DNA of 64,000 bases from Albifimbria verrucaria (GCA_020081605.1 JAHREC010000019.1:992001-1056000); one strand, 5' to 3'; positions 24,791-38,936 are shown, numbered from the stretch's first letter. Numbers and translations are program-made. Notes: a model not told the origin generated them from the sequence alone.

Positions 24791-25817
24791 ATGTCTCCCT
24801 CCCCACCACCATCCGAGCCATCCACCAGCTCGACCCCAAATCCACCGACCTCACCCTCCACACCAACCCTCTCCCTACCTCCTCCGACCCCGAAGACCAC
24901 CTCATCCGCGTCATGGCCGCCTCACCCTGCCTCGGCGAGCTCTACTGGGAGGTGCGCTTCCCGCAGCTCTTCGACCCCAAGCGCGAGCGCATTCCGGCAC
25001 TGAGTGCGCCGGCGTTGTCGTCTCTGTGCCCGAGAACTCATCCTCCGACTTCAAGATTGGCGATGAGGTGTACTTCCGTCTTGCGGTCGGGAGAACCGGC
25101 ACCATGAGGGAGTATACCTTTGCGAAACCCGCGGAGATGGCGAGGAAGCCCAAGTCGTTGAGCTGGACGGACGCGGCTGCTACCCCGTTGAGTTCTTTGA
25201 CTGCGTGGCAGGGTCTGTTTAATCACGCTGGGCTCGACAAGCGGGCTATCACTGAGGGCAATACCGACGCCATTGCCGCAAACAAGAAGCTCCGCGTGCT
25301 CATCACCGGTGCCAGTGGCGGCGTCGGCACGTGGGGCGTCCAGTTCGCCGCCGCCGCCGGAGCCGGTACCGTCGCCGGCCTCTGTAGCACCTCCCAAGTT
25401 GACACAGTCCGCGCCCTCGGCGCCACGGAAGTCATCGACTATACCAAGCAGTCCCTCTCCGAATGGGTAGCTTCCGACCCCGCCGCACGCGAATTCGACG
25501 TCGTTATCGACAACGTTGGCGGTGCCACCCTCACTGCCTGCTGGGATGCCGTCAAGGACGGCGGCGTGCTCCTCACCATTGTCGGCAACCCCGACGCCTC
25601 CAAGCCGGAGGGATGCAGCAAGACCCTCGCCAAGGCGGCGTGGTATCTTGTCGAGCCATCAGGAGCCGATCTTGCTAGCATCGCCCAGCTGGTGGACGCT
25701 GGAAAGTGCCGCCCAACGGTGGATAGCGTCTACGAGTTTGAGGACTTTGCCAAGGCATTCGACAAGGTTGAGAATGGCAAGCCCAAGGGTAAGGTGGTCA
25801 TCAAGATTGGAGCATAA
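24791..25817 (+). CDS. zinc-independent MDR oxidoreductase (quinone/enone reductase-like)
   Basis: Medium-chain dehydrogenase/reductase, single exon. Order: GroES-like fold (SDPEDHLIRVMAASPCLGEL; ECAGVVVSV in place of the zinc-binding GHE motif; DFKIGDEVYFRL), then the Rossmann fold with VLITGASGGVGTWGVQFAAA for NADPH, ALGATEVIDYTKQSL, and the C-terminal FAKAFDKVENGKPKGKVVIK. The catalytic zinc ligands are absent, which places it with quinone- or enone-reducing members. Substrate unknown. Two one-base frame slips occur in the first 210 bases: in the C4 run at 24801-24804, directly after the start, and near 25000-25004. The remaining 260 codons are open. The ATG at 24791 sits in a good CACC context. 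Confidence 0.85.
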
Positions 25818-26819
25818 TTTAGGGCTTAGGATGAGTACTGGTGGAACCTGTTCAACATTGGCCTTGGTGGGAAAAGGAATAGATTGAGATTGACGTGGAT
25901 TTTGATGAGTAGTGTATGAATTGTAATGAAACTAGCTAGAATTACGATGTTAATGAGAGTCAATGTTAAAATTCGATCACCAAAATAAAACAGCAATCAT
26001 ACATATTCACAAGCTCGCCGCAGTATCAAAGTAGAATAGCAATCAGTCATCATCATTCAAACGCCTCCCATTCCTAGTTTACATAACACATCATATCTTT
26101 TACGTACAGGCGCTTTTGTCGGATCCAAGCCCGCCTCCTAACCACTCAAAACCAGTCGAAGCGAAAGCCCTTGGTGAATAGCACCAATTTGCCCCATCGC
26201 GCTATCTAGCCCACAAGGCCCAGCGTCGATGGTAGGAACAAAATTGTCCAAACAGCAACTCCCTTACGTTTCGTGCCGTGTATTCCATCAAACCGTTGAA
26301 CGAATCCGAATCGGTGACAGAAACGAGAGGCGTAGTCTAACTCGCCACTAAATCAGAATTAAAAGACAAGTTGAAGTATCCTCTCCACATCCTTGTATAT
26401 CTTGCCGTTAACAAATCCCAGTGAAATAATCCTCAATCGGTAAGAGAACTCAAGCAAAGCTATCGAACCTTGGCTTGGTTCAATAGAGAGAAATGAAACG
26501 AAAAGAAACAAAAACACAAAATGTATACCGTTGTGCGATTTTATATACTGATCAGATCATGCAGTCTCTTTTCAGAAACCCGGTACGCCAGACTCGGTGA
26601 ACAATAGTTGTATCCCGAAGACTGTCATGCTGATAAAACGCCATTGAAAAGAACAAGAAGCCGGATATGTCCGTACATACGGGTAAACGAGATAAGGGGT
26701 GGCCTAGAAGCCACGTTTCGTACCCATGCCCTTCAAATTTTGTCATTATTGCCCTGGGTATATCGGTCGTACCGCAACGAGCCGTCGTTTTCTCATCAAT
26801 TATGTGACTGCTTCACTCA
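25818..26819. other. convergent 3' intergenic region
   Basis: AT-rich spacer between the MDR gene and the C2H2 regulator, which converge here. No coding signal. Confidence 0.5.
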
Positions 26820-29800
26820 TTATGTCTCCATTCCAGCCACGGATTTTTCAGCTCGCGCTCTTGTATGGTTTGCGTGGGTCTCTAGGCACCTGGCCATGAG
26901 ATGTCGAACTGGCCACACAGCAGAACGGTTCATCATGTAAGCTGTAAGCCGCAATATCTTCGTCGCGTATCCGTTGTGATCGTCCATTTGAAGAGTTGGT
27001 TCGGTTCCCTCCATGGCATTTGCTATCTCTAGGTTGAACTTCATTTCTGCAGCGGCAATTATCTCCTGGACTTTGTCAAGGAGCTTAACGTCTTCCTCTT
27101 CCAGGAGCATGATGGCGGGGACCTGGGTGAAATCGACAGCGTTTTGGCCAAGGATTCCAACATAACGCCCGACACGATCTTGGAGGGTTGCAAGCCATTC
27201 AGCGAGGACTTGTGCACAGTCAAAAGCGCAAATGGCACACTGCAGGGGCAGCTCGCGGCTGGTGACATCTGCAAACGTAGCACCAATCTTAGCTGCTCGG
27301 GTTAAAGACTCAACGGCATGGTAGGCCGCTTTGCGCAGATGTCTCTCACGACGAGTGATGGCAGGGTCAGCTGCGTCGGTAGTGGCTGGAGTTTTGCCAG
27401 CGGAGAAGTCGGTGGATGAAGTCTGCGTCGCAGGCGAATCTACAAAACCAGTGCTGCTGCCTGAATTGTCAGAAGGGTCGGTTCCTGTAGACTCAGAGTT
27501 GGAAGCGGGTGATTGCTCGGCATGCTGGATAATTTCGGTCCCTCGAGACAGCTCATCTGCCATGCCGTCCCAGTCTCGCTGCCAGAACTTCTCTTTGGAC
27601 CGCGAGAGATTCACAAATAACCGAACATACGCAAGGTCCAGCAACGGAATGGCGCCAGCCGAGAGTGGCCAAATGCCGTAGACATTTGGTTGTTCAGAGG
27701 CGTTCTGGGGTTGCTGGCCCATGATGCCTGCCATGCCTTCAGTGCTGGCTCGATGTGACGGTGCATCTTGTCCGTCTCTTCATTAGTCCAAACTTTGTTG
27801 TGATGTCTTTGCCTTGTCTCCCAGATGTAGTTGTGGAGGGCATGGATGAGGATGAGGGAACCGAATGTGCTGGGGTTTATGCCATTCTTGTGTATCTCGT
27901 TGGGTAATGGATCGAAACCTGGCTGGCCATTTTGAGCATTAGCAAATGACTTGCGCCTCTGGTTCTTCTCCTTGGTACGTAGAAGATCCCCAAAGCGTCG
28001 TGGAAGGACATGCGGTTGTGGTTCGCCCTGTTGACACCGCCCCTGGCGAAGAAGGCGGCGCTAGATTCGGCAGAGAAGAACTCCTCGTCACAAGGCAGAT
28101 CCAGCAAGATCTCGGAGTTAGTCAAAGCAGGCGTGTGGTTGTATGCCAAGACCAAAAGACAAGACATCATGAAAACGACATAGAGGGTGCGCTTGCGCTC
28201 TTCCATAGCTTTCCACTGCAACCATTCCGCGTGCTCGTCTCGCTCAGGTCGCATGCCCCAATTGCCATCGTCTGCCATCTGAACATCCTGCTTATCGGAC
28301 GCTTCAAGTCGGGCCGGGCGCAGTAGATCGGCCGCCTGGGCAAGGCTGACAAGCGCGGTGCAGTGGGTCGACGCGATATCGCTAGCAGTCTTATCGCCGC
28401 AATTGTGACCATAGACGACGTTAAGAAGCATGGCCTGCACCAGCCAGACGGGAGTGTGGGTCGATGTTTCGCTTGGGTGGGACGAGTGATCCACAAGGGA
28501 GATGCTGCTGCGACGCACATCAGCTTTGCGGACGTCGGCCTTGCGCCGCTCTTCCAGGTAAAAGAAGATCAGCTTCTTGGCCATTTCGAACAGCTCCTTG
28601 GACTGGGCGTGCTCCAGCTCATACAGGGCGCCGATCGCAGCCATGGAAAGGAGCAGACAGCCACTACCACCTACGCCAAGGGCACGGCCACTATTCGGGT
28701 GTGACATGTCAAAGGACAAGGTGGGGACGTGGAGGAAGGGCAGGTGAGGGTGGAAATAGGTTAGGTAGGCCCCAACGTATCGCTGAAGGTCCTGGGTACT
28801 GGGCAGGCTGCCGGGGGCGTGAGTGGGGGCGGACATGCCGGGCGACTGGATCTGAGGCGACTGTGGTGAGGACTGAGAAGTGAAGGAATATTTACGGCCT
28901 CCAAAGGGCAGGCACTGGGACAAGGTGTTCACAACGGCAGTCCGGGTGGCATCTGTGATGGTGGTCACGGGCGAGGCACCGTAGTTTCCTCCGTTGAGAG
29001 ACGAGGGCGTCTCCGGGCCGGCGTTGAAGCCAAGGGTCTGGTTAATGTTTTGCGCGTTGAGCCCAGATACGACGGACGGGCTCAACGAGCTCAGCGAGGG
29101 TGGAGGCGTGGAGAAGTATGGGTCATTGATCTTTTGAGAAGCTGGCTGAGGTGATAACGGAGCCCCATTCAGGAGATCCGGAAAGACTGAACCATTAAGA
29201 TCCATCGCAAAGGGGTTGGGCATCTGCGGGGTCCCATCACGGAGGGTTGCCACATGGTACTCGTCCCGGCCGGCGCGGGGTGATTTGATCCATCCACCAT
29301 GACATCGCTTATCCCACTCTGACTCGTCGTGCTTATAGCTGAAGGGCTCGATCCATCCACCACATTTTCGTTCGTCTGAAAGGACATCTGGTTCTCGAAT
29401 CCGGTCAACCACTCAAAGGTATCATCAAAAGGCTGCGTCGAAGGTATCTCGTTAATGGCGGGAGCAAAGGCGAGGTCTGGTCCAGGACCATGGATTGGGG
29501 GAATCATTGAGATGAAGGGCATTGGGATTGATGGTAGAGCCCGGACCGAAGAGGAAGTTCTCAAAGTCGAACTCCTGGAAAGGGGCCATGGGAGGGGCGG
29601 TGCGCAAGCCACCGCTCATGTCGCCTGGGAACTGGGCCGTCTCGAGCTTGGGCAGGGCGTGCTGGACGCCTCTCTGGCCCATGGCGGCGGACATGCCGGT
29701 GAAGACGTGGTCCAGGTTGTGAACCGGCAGCCCGATGAGGCTTGGGTGACGGCTGTGGGTTGGGGGCATACCACGAGCTACGGAGGCGTTGGCGGCGGCA

Positions 29801-30510
29801 ATCATTTGCATGGCCGTGTTGTCAACATGGCTGATGGTGTTGGCACGGGGTCTCATGGAGGCCCCAGCGTTGGGAGCAGCAGGGTTTGTCCCGGCGACGC
29901 TGTTCTTGCGGGCGCGGCTCTGACCAGGAGCAGCGCCGCTGGCCGACTCACGGCGGTTGCGTGGGCGCGAGGAGGGCGTCGACGTCTGATGGAGCTTCTG
30001 CTGGTGACGCAGCAGCAGGTCGCGCCGGGCGAAGCATCGCGAGCACTCCGGGCACTCAAACGGCTTCTCCTTTGTGTGGGAACGCTCGTGGCGTTTCAGG
30101 TGCTCCAATCGGGCAAAGGAACGCTGGCAGGTTGCGCAGACGTGAGGGCGGGGCTTATCGGTTTTTGGTGGGGGAAGTTGGCGGGAGCTTTTGTGTTGAC
30201 AGTGATGGTCGAGGCAGCTAGACGACGGAGGAAAAGACGAAAGCGTCAGCCAAACAATTATTTCTCGTCAAGAGGAAGCGCCGACCGGGCAGAGGTGGTG
30301 AGCTTCGGGGTGCCGCGGTTGATTGTACAGTAGGGGACTGGTGGGTGGCGGGAAAGCAGCAGCTGTGGTGGGCTGAGGAACAGGAGGGGCAGTGCGCAAG
30401 GCAAGGCAGAGGGTGAGGTGGGCCTGTGCAGCGAGAAGGGACTCACCAGAATCGTCAGGGTTGGAGGGCGCGCTGCCAGCGGCTGTGGCGGTCGAGGCGG
30501 AATTGGACAT
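26820..30510 (-). CDS. C2H2 zinc finger plus fungal_trans transcription factor
   Basis: Nuclear regulator with two tandem C2H2 fingers: HVCATCQRSFARLEHLKRHE, then FECPECSRCFARRDLLLRHQ-x4 (ADR1-type arrangement), followed by a basic Ser/Pro-rich linker. The fungal-specific regulatory domain starts near QDLQRYVGAYLTYFHPHLPF and includes GCLLLSMAAIGALYELEH and FHDALG. The first exon starts at ATG 30510 (MSNSASTATAAGSAPSNP) and is joined over the intron 30218-30446 (GTGAGT...CTAG). One-base frame slips at 30170-30174 (G5), 29497-29501 (G5), 29284-29286 (T3), 27988-27991 (C4) and 27707-27710 (G4) split the gene. Across each, family sequence continues in the shifted frame. The domain pair resembles fungal regulators of carbon or lipid metabolism; targets are unknown. 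Its upstream side is a nearly 10-kb gene-poor region. Confidence 0.82.
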
Positions 30511-31410
30511 TGTGAAGGGAAAAAGAGTGCCGAAGCCTAGCACCAGAAGATGGTTAATGACGAGGAGCGAAACGCGTCGTGTCGGTCGCGATCGGGGTGG
30601 TTTTGGGTCGTCGCGGGGCGGATGGCGGGGAGCTTTGGTGGTGGGAGAAGGGCCCCTACGAGCAGCGACGAAGGAGTGGGCGGCGTGCGTGTGTGTGTTG
30701 TGTGTGAGAGTATGTGCGTCGTTAATATCTGGTCATTGCATGCTCCTTCAAGGAAACAACAAGCGAATCCTTTTTGCCCTGTTTTCTTTTTTCTCTTTGC
30801 CGTGCCGAAGAAAATGAATGTCGACAGCGCTACTGATTGGAAAGTCGTAGCAATTGCTGGTTGCGGGAGGCAGAATAAGAGAAGAGGGAGGGAAGGTTTC
30901 GGTGCTGAGACGAGGACGGCGAAAAGGCAGCCATGCGTCACAGTGCCCACCACCGTGCGCCTCACGGCCCGCCGACGCAATGTTGGGCTGGGGCTGGTAC
31001 ATTGGGTACCTGTACCCAAGGGCCCGAGGTACCTCTACCTGGGGCTGCCCGGGTGGTAAATTGCAGCCAGCAATCAAATCAATCAATCAATCACTCAATG
31101 GGTGGATGGAGGGATGGATGATGGATGGGACGCAAGCAAGCAAGCACCAGCAGCACCAGCACGCACCACCCGCCACTGATACCACCCATCTCCATCGTAA
31201 CCACCACCATCCATCCATCCATCCGCCATGCCACCACCTTTTTTCTTTCGTTGCTTGACTTTTTCCGCATAAATGGAACCCTAGGAACATTTTGGGCCAG
31301 TTACAGTTTTACATGACATACGCGCTCGGCAAGCCGTCTCAGCGGAGCGTCCGCTGACCGAGACCAAGCGATCCGACCCTGGGCGGCTTGGTCCAGCAGC
31401 AGTGACAGCA

Positions 31411-31483
31411 GCAGTAGCAGTGGCAGTGGCAGTGGCAGTGGCAGTGGCAGTGGCAGTGGCAGTGGCAGTGGCAGTAGCAGTAG
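31411..31483. repeat. (GGCAGT)n hexanucleotide microsatellite
   Basis: About nine to ten near-perfect GGCAGT units flanked by CAGCAG and AGTAGC variants. The minus strand would translate as alternating Pro-Leu or Thr-Ala, so open frames here are repeat artefacts. Confidence 0.9.
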
Positions 31484-32440
31484 CACCGGCAAGTAGTAAC
31501 AATAGCGACACTAAAGATAAGTTGTAAAACCCACCACCAAACCCCAGATAACAAGACCGCCCCATGTACCGTGTTCTACGATTGCCATGTACGTGCCGGT
31601 GGTGGCAGACAAGCCCGGGTAAGTAAGGTATATCCTAGACCTAGACCTGGACCAGGACCAAGACCAAGACCATGACCTTCGCGCTAGGTGCCCAGTTTAG
31701 GTCAGGTCGCTATTTCATCTAAATTCCGGCGCCTGGTCGCTCACCGGCTGGCGATTGGCCTCTCCTTGGTGATTAATATCCTTCGTTTCGAGCTATGCCC
31801 CGTGGCGTCGGGGCAATCTCGCCAGGTCATGAAAGCCGTGGCTTTCCCTTAACCTTATTAGCAAGTCATGGCGGTGGCCTTTGCGACAGCGAGACGGCCG
31901 CTTCCGGCTCGTGGATAGGTAAAAGTCTAGGTTGAAGCGCATCATAGTACGGTTGGCTTGGGAAGCATGCTCGAAGCCACGGCTCACCCGGGAGCTTGCC
32001 GCTGGAGCTTTACCGCGGCGATATTGTGGCCAAAGCCGATGCTCGGAACACCCACCAGTCGGCTGTGTCTTGAGTCGCGAGAGCCACGGGTTTCACGACA
32101 AAGTCAACCGGCTTCGCACGTCGTGGCCTCCCGGTTTCCAGAGGCATATAAGAAGTTTGCGAGCCTGGTCCGGCCAGCTCGGAGGTTTGTGTCGAGCCGT
32201 GCGCTCGCTGATCATGTTGGCGACGCAAGGCGGCCGCAATGGGTCTGCAACCTCCGGCTGGTACTGTACAGTAGCTTTTCCTGCTTATATTTCGTACCAC
32301 CCTAGGGAGGGAGACTTGTTTGTTCACCTGACCAGGGGCGGAACCTCCCTGAGGTGCATCGTCTGTGACGCCCTAGCTGCCATATTATGGAGTACCCAGA
32401 GTCGCATCGTTCTTGGTTGTGCTATAATCGGCACGAACCC

Positions 32441-32477
32441 TGGTCTGGCCTGGCCTGGTCTGGCCTGGTCTGGTCTG
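32441..32477. repeat. (CTGGC/CTGGT)n pentanucleotide repeat
   Basis: Seven pentamers alternating CTGGC and CTGGT. A related array lies at 33366-33391. Confidence 0.85.
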
Positions 32478-33365
32478 CGTTTATCGATCGCCTCAGTGCA
32501 AGCTCGTGAAGCCCTCGACACCCCTGCGCGTTGTCATGCACATCCTACCGCTCGCGATGAATTCAGTTTAAATCGCAACCGCACCCATGTACATGCAGTG
32601 CTAGGCGCAGAAGGCAACTGGAGCGAAGCGGGTAGCAACAAGCGCCTCTGCGTTGGTACCATTAGGGGGAGACGGCCAGAGGAAGAGGTGCTACAGTTGG
32701 CGTCAGAGGGCTCGGGTCTCATCCTCCGGGGCCTCGCTAGCCCTGTAGCTGTCTAAATAAACAAGGCTACAGATTGGAGGCAGCCAAACGGACAGAGCAA
32801 AACGATCTCGGTGAAGAAAGGACCCTGGCAAAGCAGAGCAGAGAGAGCAGCGTGGTGTCGCAGATCTAGCCTGGTGGGATGTGGCTGTTTCCTCTATCCG
32901 TCAGATCAGGCTAGAGGGAATTATTGTTTTTTCGGCTGCCAACAAGACAAGACAAGACAAGCCAAACAGAAAGTCAACTCAAGGGCAAAAGGCCGCAAAG
33001 ACCATACGTCAGCTTGGCAAGTCGATCGACTCTCAGAGCTCCGGCTCTGGGAGCAGGGGGCATCTGCTGCGAGTTGCTGAGAGGCCTGTCGCTGATTTGC
33101 TCGAGAGCCCTTGCGGGTCTTCTGCTCTCTCACATTAGCGTCCTGCAGGTGCCTGTGCGGTGCGGCCATGGCCTTCCATTCCCAGGTACGTAGAGGTACC
33201 GACGTGGTGAGGTACACGGTACGCCGCCCAAGTCCTGCCTTGCACAGTGCGCCTCTGCCACCATCCACCTCGGCCATTGGTCCCTGCTCGCTCTCTCTCT
33301 CAATGCTCAATCAAATCAATGCTCATCATGTTCATGCTCATGCTCACTCACGCTCACGCTTTCTA

Positions 33366-33391
33366 GCCTGGCCTGGCCTGGCCTGGCCTGC
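33366..33391. repeat. (CCTGG)n pentanucleotide repeat
   Basis: Five perfect CCTGG units, the same unit family as the array 900 bp to the left. Confidence 0.85.
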
Positions 33392-36300
33392 CAGCCAAGC
33401 TACCTACCACATCCAGCAGTGCACCTTCAAGCCACCCCATCCCCTGCCCTCGTCGCCTTTTACCTCGCATCTGTATGTACGTATGTATGTCTGTTTGTCT
33501 GCCTGCATGGTCCGGCCCATCGTCTCTGCTCCCTCTGCGCCCGTGAACCACCAGATGCGACTCCCGCAACGGCAATCTGCACCGCGTGGAAGCAACCTCC
33601 GGCAAGCTACAGTACCTGCGCTGCTGCGCTGCAACACTCGGCCTCGCTGTGTGCCATGCCCCGTATTTTAATACCATCCTGTGGCGTCCGGCTTAGCTTC
33701 CCAGCTTGCGAGGAAATGGCCAGAGATCGTCCCCATGGCGTGTTGGCAGGCACAGCACAGCTCTAGCCACCGAGCTACCCTTCTGATCCTCGCCCACCAT
33801 CATCTTCTCAGAGCGTTCTGGATGCACGCTTGTTCACAACGAGCCAGATATGGAAAACCGGAACCTCACGGCAGCAGAAAAGCCACCGCCCAGCTCTCCA
33901 GCGGAACGGGTGACTTTGGCTTCCCTGTAGCCTCCCTCTTGCCCTCAGCCTGATCCTGGGCTGGCAATATCTGGCATTGTATAAAACCAACCTGCTATTA
34001 AGTCAAGTGGTTAAGCAGCGTGCCTCGGTGTGAACCCTCTAGCCAGACACCGGCCCGCCGAGCCCTTCCCTGTGGAGGCGGGACGTTCAGAAACAAGTGG
34101 GCAATGTAATGTGTCCGATGAAACCTCGCTGAGCCTGTCGGCAATAACAAAGTACGGCTCCAATGGGCTCGTCTCGTCTTGGCCTCGACTCTCCAGGGCA
34201 GTACTGGATACGCCCAGTATCCCTTCATCTCTCCCAGAGGCGATGGATCATGCTAAAGCACACACTGTGGCCGGCTAGCGCCAAGGCAGCTCGCACCACG
34301 GTGCCTGCGTATCTGGTCCCCATCGCAACTGTTCCATTCATCACTTGCAGAAGAACTCTTCTGGTGGGCTGTGGCGGGACCTCAACCCGATGCCACGCTA
34401 TGGTTTGCTGAGAGCCTCATGGGTCGATGGGCTACCATCCACTATGTTGCATCAGCCAGATGTATGGCAAGGATGGCGCAACAAGAACCACGACCAACAA
34501 GGAATACGCACAGTCCGGTAGCCGACCCACCTGCAAGTCAATGGATCGAGTCTTCGGGTTGCAATTGTCCCATGGCGAATCGCATGAACCCAAGCCACAC
34601 GACCCTGCTTCCTGAAGGAATCGCACGACCCCTTTGACAGTAGCGCTGAGCTAGTTGCCGACGCCTACACTTTACCGCGCACTACAGAGTAGTTTGGGGA
34701 GCTCTTCGGGGCCGCCCAATGCTCCGGTTAATTTGACTCATGCCGATCCAACAGAATGTCTTGATTGCTCACCGCCAGATCGTCCTTCTGTGGTGTCACG
34801 ATGACTTTATCGGCCGAGAACGAGGCTTGCCTCTGCCGATGCTCCTAAACCACACTCACTTCAACATTGACGCTGCTTGTTTGCCATGCCCTTCGGGGTA
34901 TGTGCGGCATAACGCAGACCCCTGTCGATGCAAGGCCACGAGCGATTATTTCATTCTCGGTGGTGTCATGGTCACAGGACCTCTTTGCCACGCCGGCCAC
35001 TGCCAACGACTGGAGCCTCCAGGACCAGCATCTCTGTGCTCGACCCCTGAAGCCCAAGCCGCTATCGAGCCAGTCCAGTCCGTCGCGGCAGAATTTCAGC
35101 AATGATGACCATTTGAGCAATTTTACCATGTCTTGCCAATTATCCGAACTACTTGAGCTAGACGTATCGTACATTATTACTATCCAGGAACTCTTGTTAG
35201 TGCTGTGTCCAAGTCCAAGCCACCTTTCAGGTGCATTCGAGATTCGATTGGCCCGAACCAATGAGAGGAAAGTTCCGCTATAATCGAAGAATACATCGTA
35301 ATTAGGCGTTAACATGTTCAGTCGCGCATTTGTCATTTGTCATTCTGTTTCTATGGAATACGAAGATGGCTGATGTTCCGTGCTAGTTGCCCCATACGAG
35401 TCATCTCTGATGCCAACATGGTACATAATCCACAGCTTTGGAGCTTCTGACCTTGCAGATTCGTTACTGGAGCATTTCCCTCTGTTCACATCTCACTTCG
35501 GTATCAGATGATCATTGCAGGAACCTACCGTGCTTGGGGGTGGTACTGCAGGCTACTTCTCATTTCCTTGCTACCTCCCAGCCTGTACCTGGTATTGGAA
35601 CAAAGCACTTAGACCCAGATAACAAATCGCACAGTGCCCCGTAAACCATCGCTCTCTGAAGCGAATTGCCATGTACTAACTATGCTGTTGTCTCTCTTCT
35701 CAAGTTCAAGTGCACAGCCCCGGAAATGGGTCCGGAGGGAGTAACATGCCCTGTCTCACTGCGGGACGTCGTCATTCGGTGGATCTCAACGGTGGACGGC
35801 CGTTTTGAAGCGAGATGGCTGCCAACCTGAACGATAGAGCCCAATTTGGCGAACGGCAGCGCATGTAATTGCACTTCGGTCCAAACGCTGCAGTAGGTGT
35901 CTATCAGAGGATACTTCGAGCAAAGTATCTCAATTGAGACAGCCAGCCTGGAGTTTTGCAGCCGTCTCCAGTCATCTGGCTTCAATGACACTCTGGCAGG
36001 GTGGATAATGAAGCTCAGCTACAGACAGGGTACCTATCATATCCGGGGTAAACAAGTCATTTCCGTACGTATTGATGCAGAGCAGGGCCTCCAAGCATGC
36101 TCATGCAGATAGCTCATTCCTCGCAGCATTGCCGGTTGGTCTATATCTCCGATTCAGTGCTCGAGCGTCATCTGCTTCAGGGAGCTCCGTTAAGCTTAGA
36201 ATCCTACATCCACGTCCCCATGCTAATCCGAGACAATGTTACTGAGCAAACATTGCAAGGCACCTCGTTATGGTCATGGGTTTGCCCATCTACTTCATCC

Positions 36301-37890
36301 CACCGGCGTTGTTTCCTCGGCCCAAGAGCAATGACGGTAACAAGACGTAGGGCGCCACGCCCGGAAGACAACCAACCTTCCATGACACAGCTCCACCCAT
36401 GGTGTGAGAACGTGGGCGCAAAGGGAGAAGTCCGAAATCAGAAAAGGTCAGGTGCACCCTGAGTCCAGGGCCCATATGCAGCCTGGGGGCGCCTGGACCA
36501 TGTCCGTCCTGCAGGCTACAGTCACCTCGGGAATGCTTGCAGGCTGGGCGCATACGACTCGTCCAATGCAGTGTCCGCCGCTAAGCTGGCCCTTGACTCA
36601 CAATAACGGCCAGTGTCCCTGTCCAGTTATCCACTGGTAGAAGCCCGGATCGTCATATAGCCTTGCTCGCTGTGATTGAGCTTCCGATGGACAGGTGATG
36701 TCTGCCGGCTTGTTCGGTCGGCACTCACGGACGGACCTCGAAGAGATCCTCACTGTGAAGATTACGCAATGTTCCAAAGCTCGGTCTTCGGTGCACGACC
36801 CTTCCGGCTTGATTGGAAATGTCAAAACAAACGCAAACAAGCAGTAAGTAGCTGGACATTGTTCCACGAACAATCTCGCCCGCTCTCCCTTTCTGACAGC
36901 TTGCTGCAACCCGATGCAGCCAAGCGTCGACATTAACAGCCGCGTCTATAGGACTATCAGTCGTCTTATTTCGCATGGTACAGTCTCTCGCTGCGACGCT
37001 GTCTCACAGACATGCATCCCACCCTTTTAAGTTGAGCTCGGTCAAAGCACCCTAGTCATGTCCACGCTCCTCCGACCGTGTGCCAATCGCCCCGGACCCT
37101 AAGCCAAGTTCCCCAGACTTTTAGCAGGTCTTATTAACTAACGATAGCGCATTTTCGGCTTGTGTGGGTGGCCATTTTATTTCCGGCATGCTAAGATGAG
37201 CCGGTCTGGGGAAGTTTCAGGACCCCTGGCCAAGTCTGTGACGGCGCATCACACCTCTGCACACCACTCAGAGACGTGCCACACCACTTCGCTTCACCGG
37301 GCTCCAGATCCCTGCCGGCCCTGTTCTCTTCCCCAGATTCCAGCCGGGCAAGACCATGGCAGCGGTAATGAAAGGGTGAGCTTCATTTCGCCGCGAAGGG
37401 CTGATGCGCTGATCCTCCTGGTCGCCCGTTACATTGAGATTGACTTTGTTTTCCCGAAAGCGTTTCCGTTTGCCTGATCAAGTTATGATGTCCGACAGAT
37501 GACCTGCCTTTGCCAGGGCGCCACTGAGCAGCAAAGCATTCTCGGATCTTTCGGAGACCTGTGCTCGTGGGCGCACGGCATTCCTCTGTGTCTCGGGATC
37601 GCGTCCATCTCTGCAGCATTCGGGAAACGGCCACGATCAGCAAGGCGCCCTTGCCTCAGACATTGCCCAAACTGGAGAAGAGCAGGACAACCTTGTAAAC
37701 TCTCCTGACCGACTCGCCAACGGCCGTTCTAGGCGGCTGTTCAGCGCCGTGGCTTGCGTGGCTAGTGCTGTTGTTCCCAGACATGATACAGTGCCTGGGA
37801 GGCCGTCCGTCTTTCCTATCAGTCTCGATTCTGGTGCTACTACCCCAGTTATCAAGACTTGTCTGAATTAATTGAAATCTGTCCTAGTGA

Positions 37891-38097
37891 CTAGGCTCTG
37901 AGCTTGAGTTGACGGTTTGTACGGGCAGCCTCTGTGGCAATGGCCTCGAGCATGTACATGTTTTCAGCTGTCGTTGGGAGCATGAGCTCCAGCTCTTCCT
38001 TCTTGCCGGCATAGACATTGTCCAATAGAATCATGTTTGGATCAATGACGCCACAACGGTTTATTGGCGGATGTATCAAGCTTCGATGCACAGCCAT
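37891..38097 (-). other. possible small protein or gene fragment
   Basis: 68-residue open frame whose last 35 residues (KKEELELMLPTTAENMYMLE, then AIATEAARTNRQLKLRA) have a soluble helical composition, unlike other frames nearby. No family recognised. It could be the 3' exon of an otherwise decayed gene. Confidence 0.2.
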
Positions 38098-38896
38098 ATC
38101 AAGGCTGAACGTACCTCTGGGATTTGTACGTAGTCATATAGATTGAGTGTGCGATCCGACATCCGACTACTGCCACGGATGCTCGCAGACCTCCAGTGAA
38201 ACAGCAGCTCATCAGTATTGACGCTTAAGTCAAGGTGCAGCAGTCGTGCGTGCGGGTTACACTGCTCTAAGCTCCCGCTGGTCCGACATCGTCCCGTCGG
38301 ACAAATCTGCTACGGAGCAGATCCCCTTCACATGCTGAGGGTTGTAGGATCGTGTGGCCGGAGAACCTGAACGAGTCCACGATAGTTACGTCGTTGCCAC
38401 CTGACGTTGTCGTTTTTCATCCTACGCACATTGGTCGCCGACAGGCTCAATGCTGCCCCGAAAAGCAGGGTGACGGTCCCTTCAAGATACGATGTGTTGG
38501 TTCGTCACAACGGTAGGCTCCACACCCACTTGAGCATAGGGTCTGTCTGCAGAAGCTCCCGCCAAGCCCACCGTTGGAGTCTACTTGGACGAATGAAAGC
38601 GTAGTTTCTGGGGCGGCTTGCGTGTTGGTTCCTGCGCTGCTCGTTGGACAAGTCAGGATCGTGAAGTTGGGCATATGGTCTGTACCACCATCCTCAAGCC
38701 CCAATGGACAACTAGGCTTTCATGAAGACCATGAGGCATATGCTAGCATTGGGTGCTTCCTTTGCCACCGCTTGATTGATGCAACATCCGATTCAACCTT
38801 TCTCCAAAACTCACAAGCCCGAAAAGATGACGTCCCAAAGGCTGTTTTGGGTGGCATTGCAACGACTCTACTGGATGAGGGTGTTAGCCATGTTCT

Positions 38897-38936
38897 CCAC
38901 ACACACTTACACACTCACAGTCACATTCACACACGT
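38897..38936. repeat. CA-rich microsatellite tract
   Basis: Interrupted (CA)n tract with ACACTCACA variants. Confidence 0.6.

Noticed and set aside
31281..31565. Small Pro-Leu/Thr-Ala repeat protein on the minus strand
   Set aside because: It is a translation of the GGCAGT microsatellite in several frames, with no flanking coding signal.
31932..32756. 274-residue open frame in the gene-poor stretch
   Set aside because: Contains a translated CTGGC repeat, has unnatural composition and matches no family.
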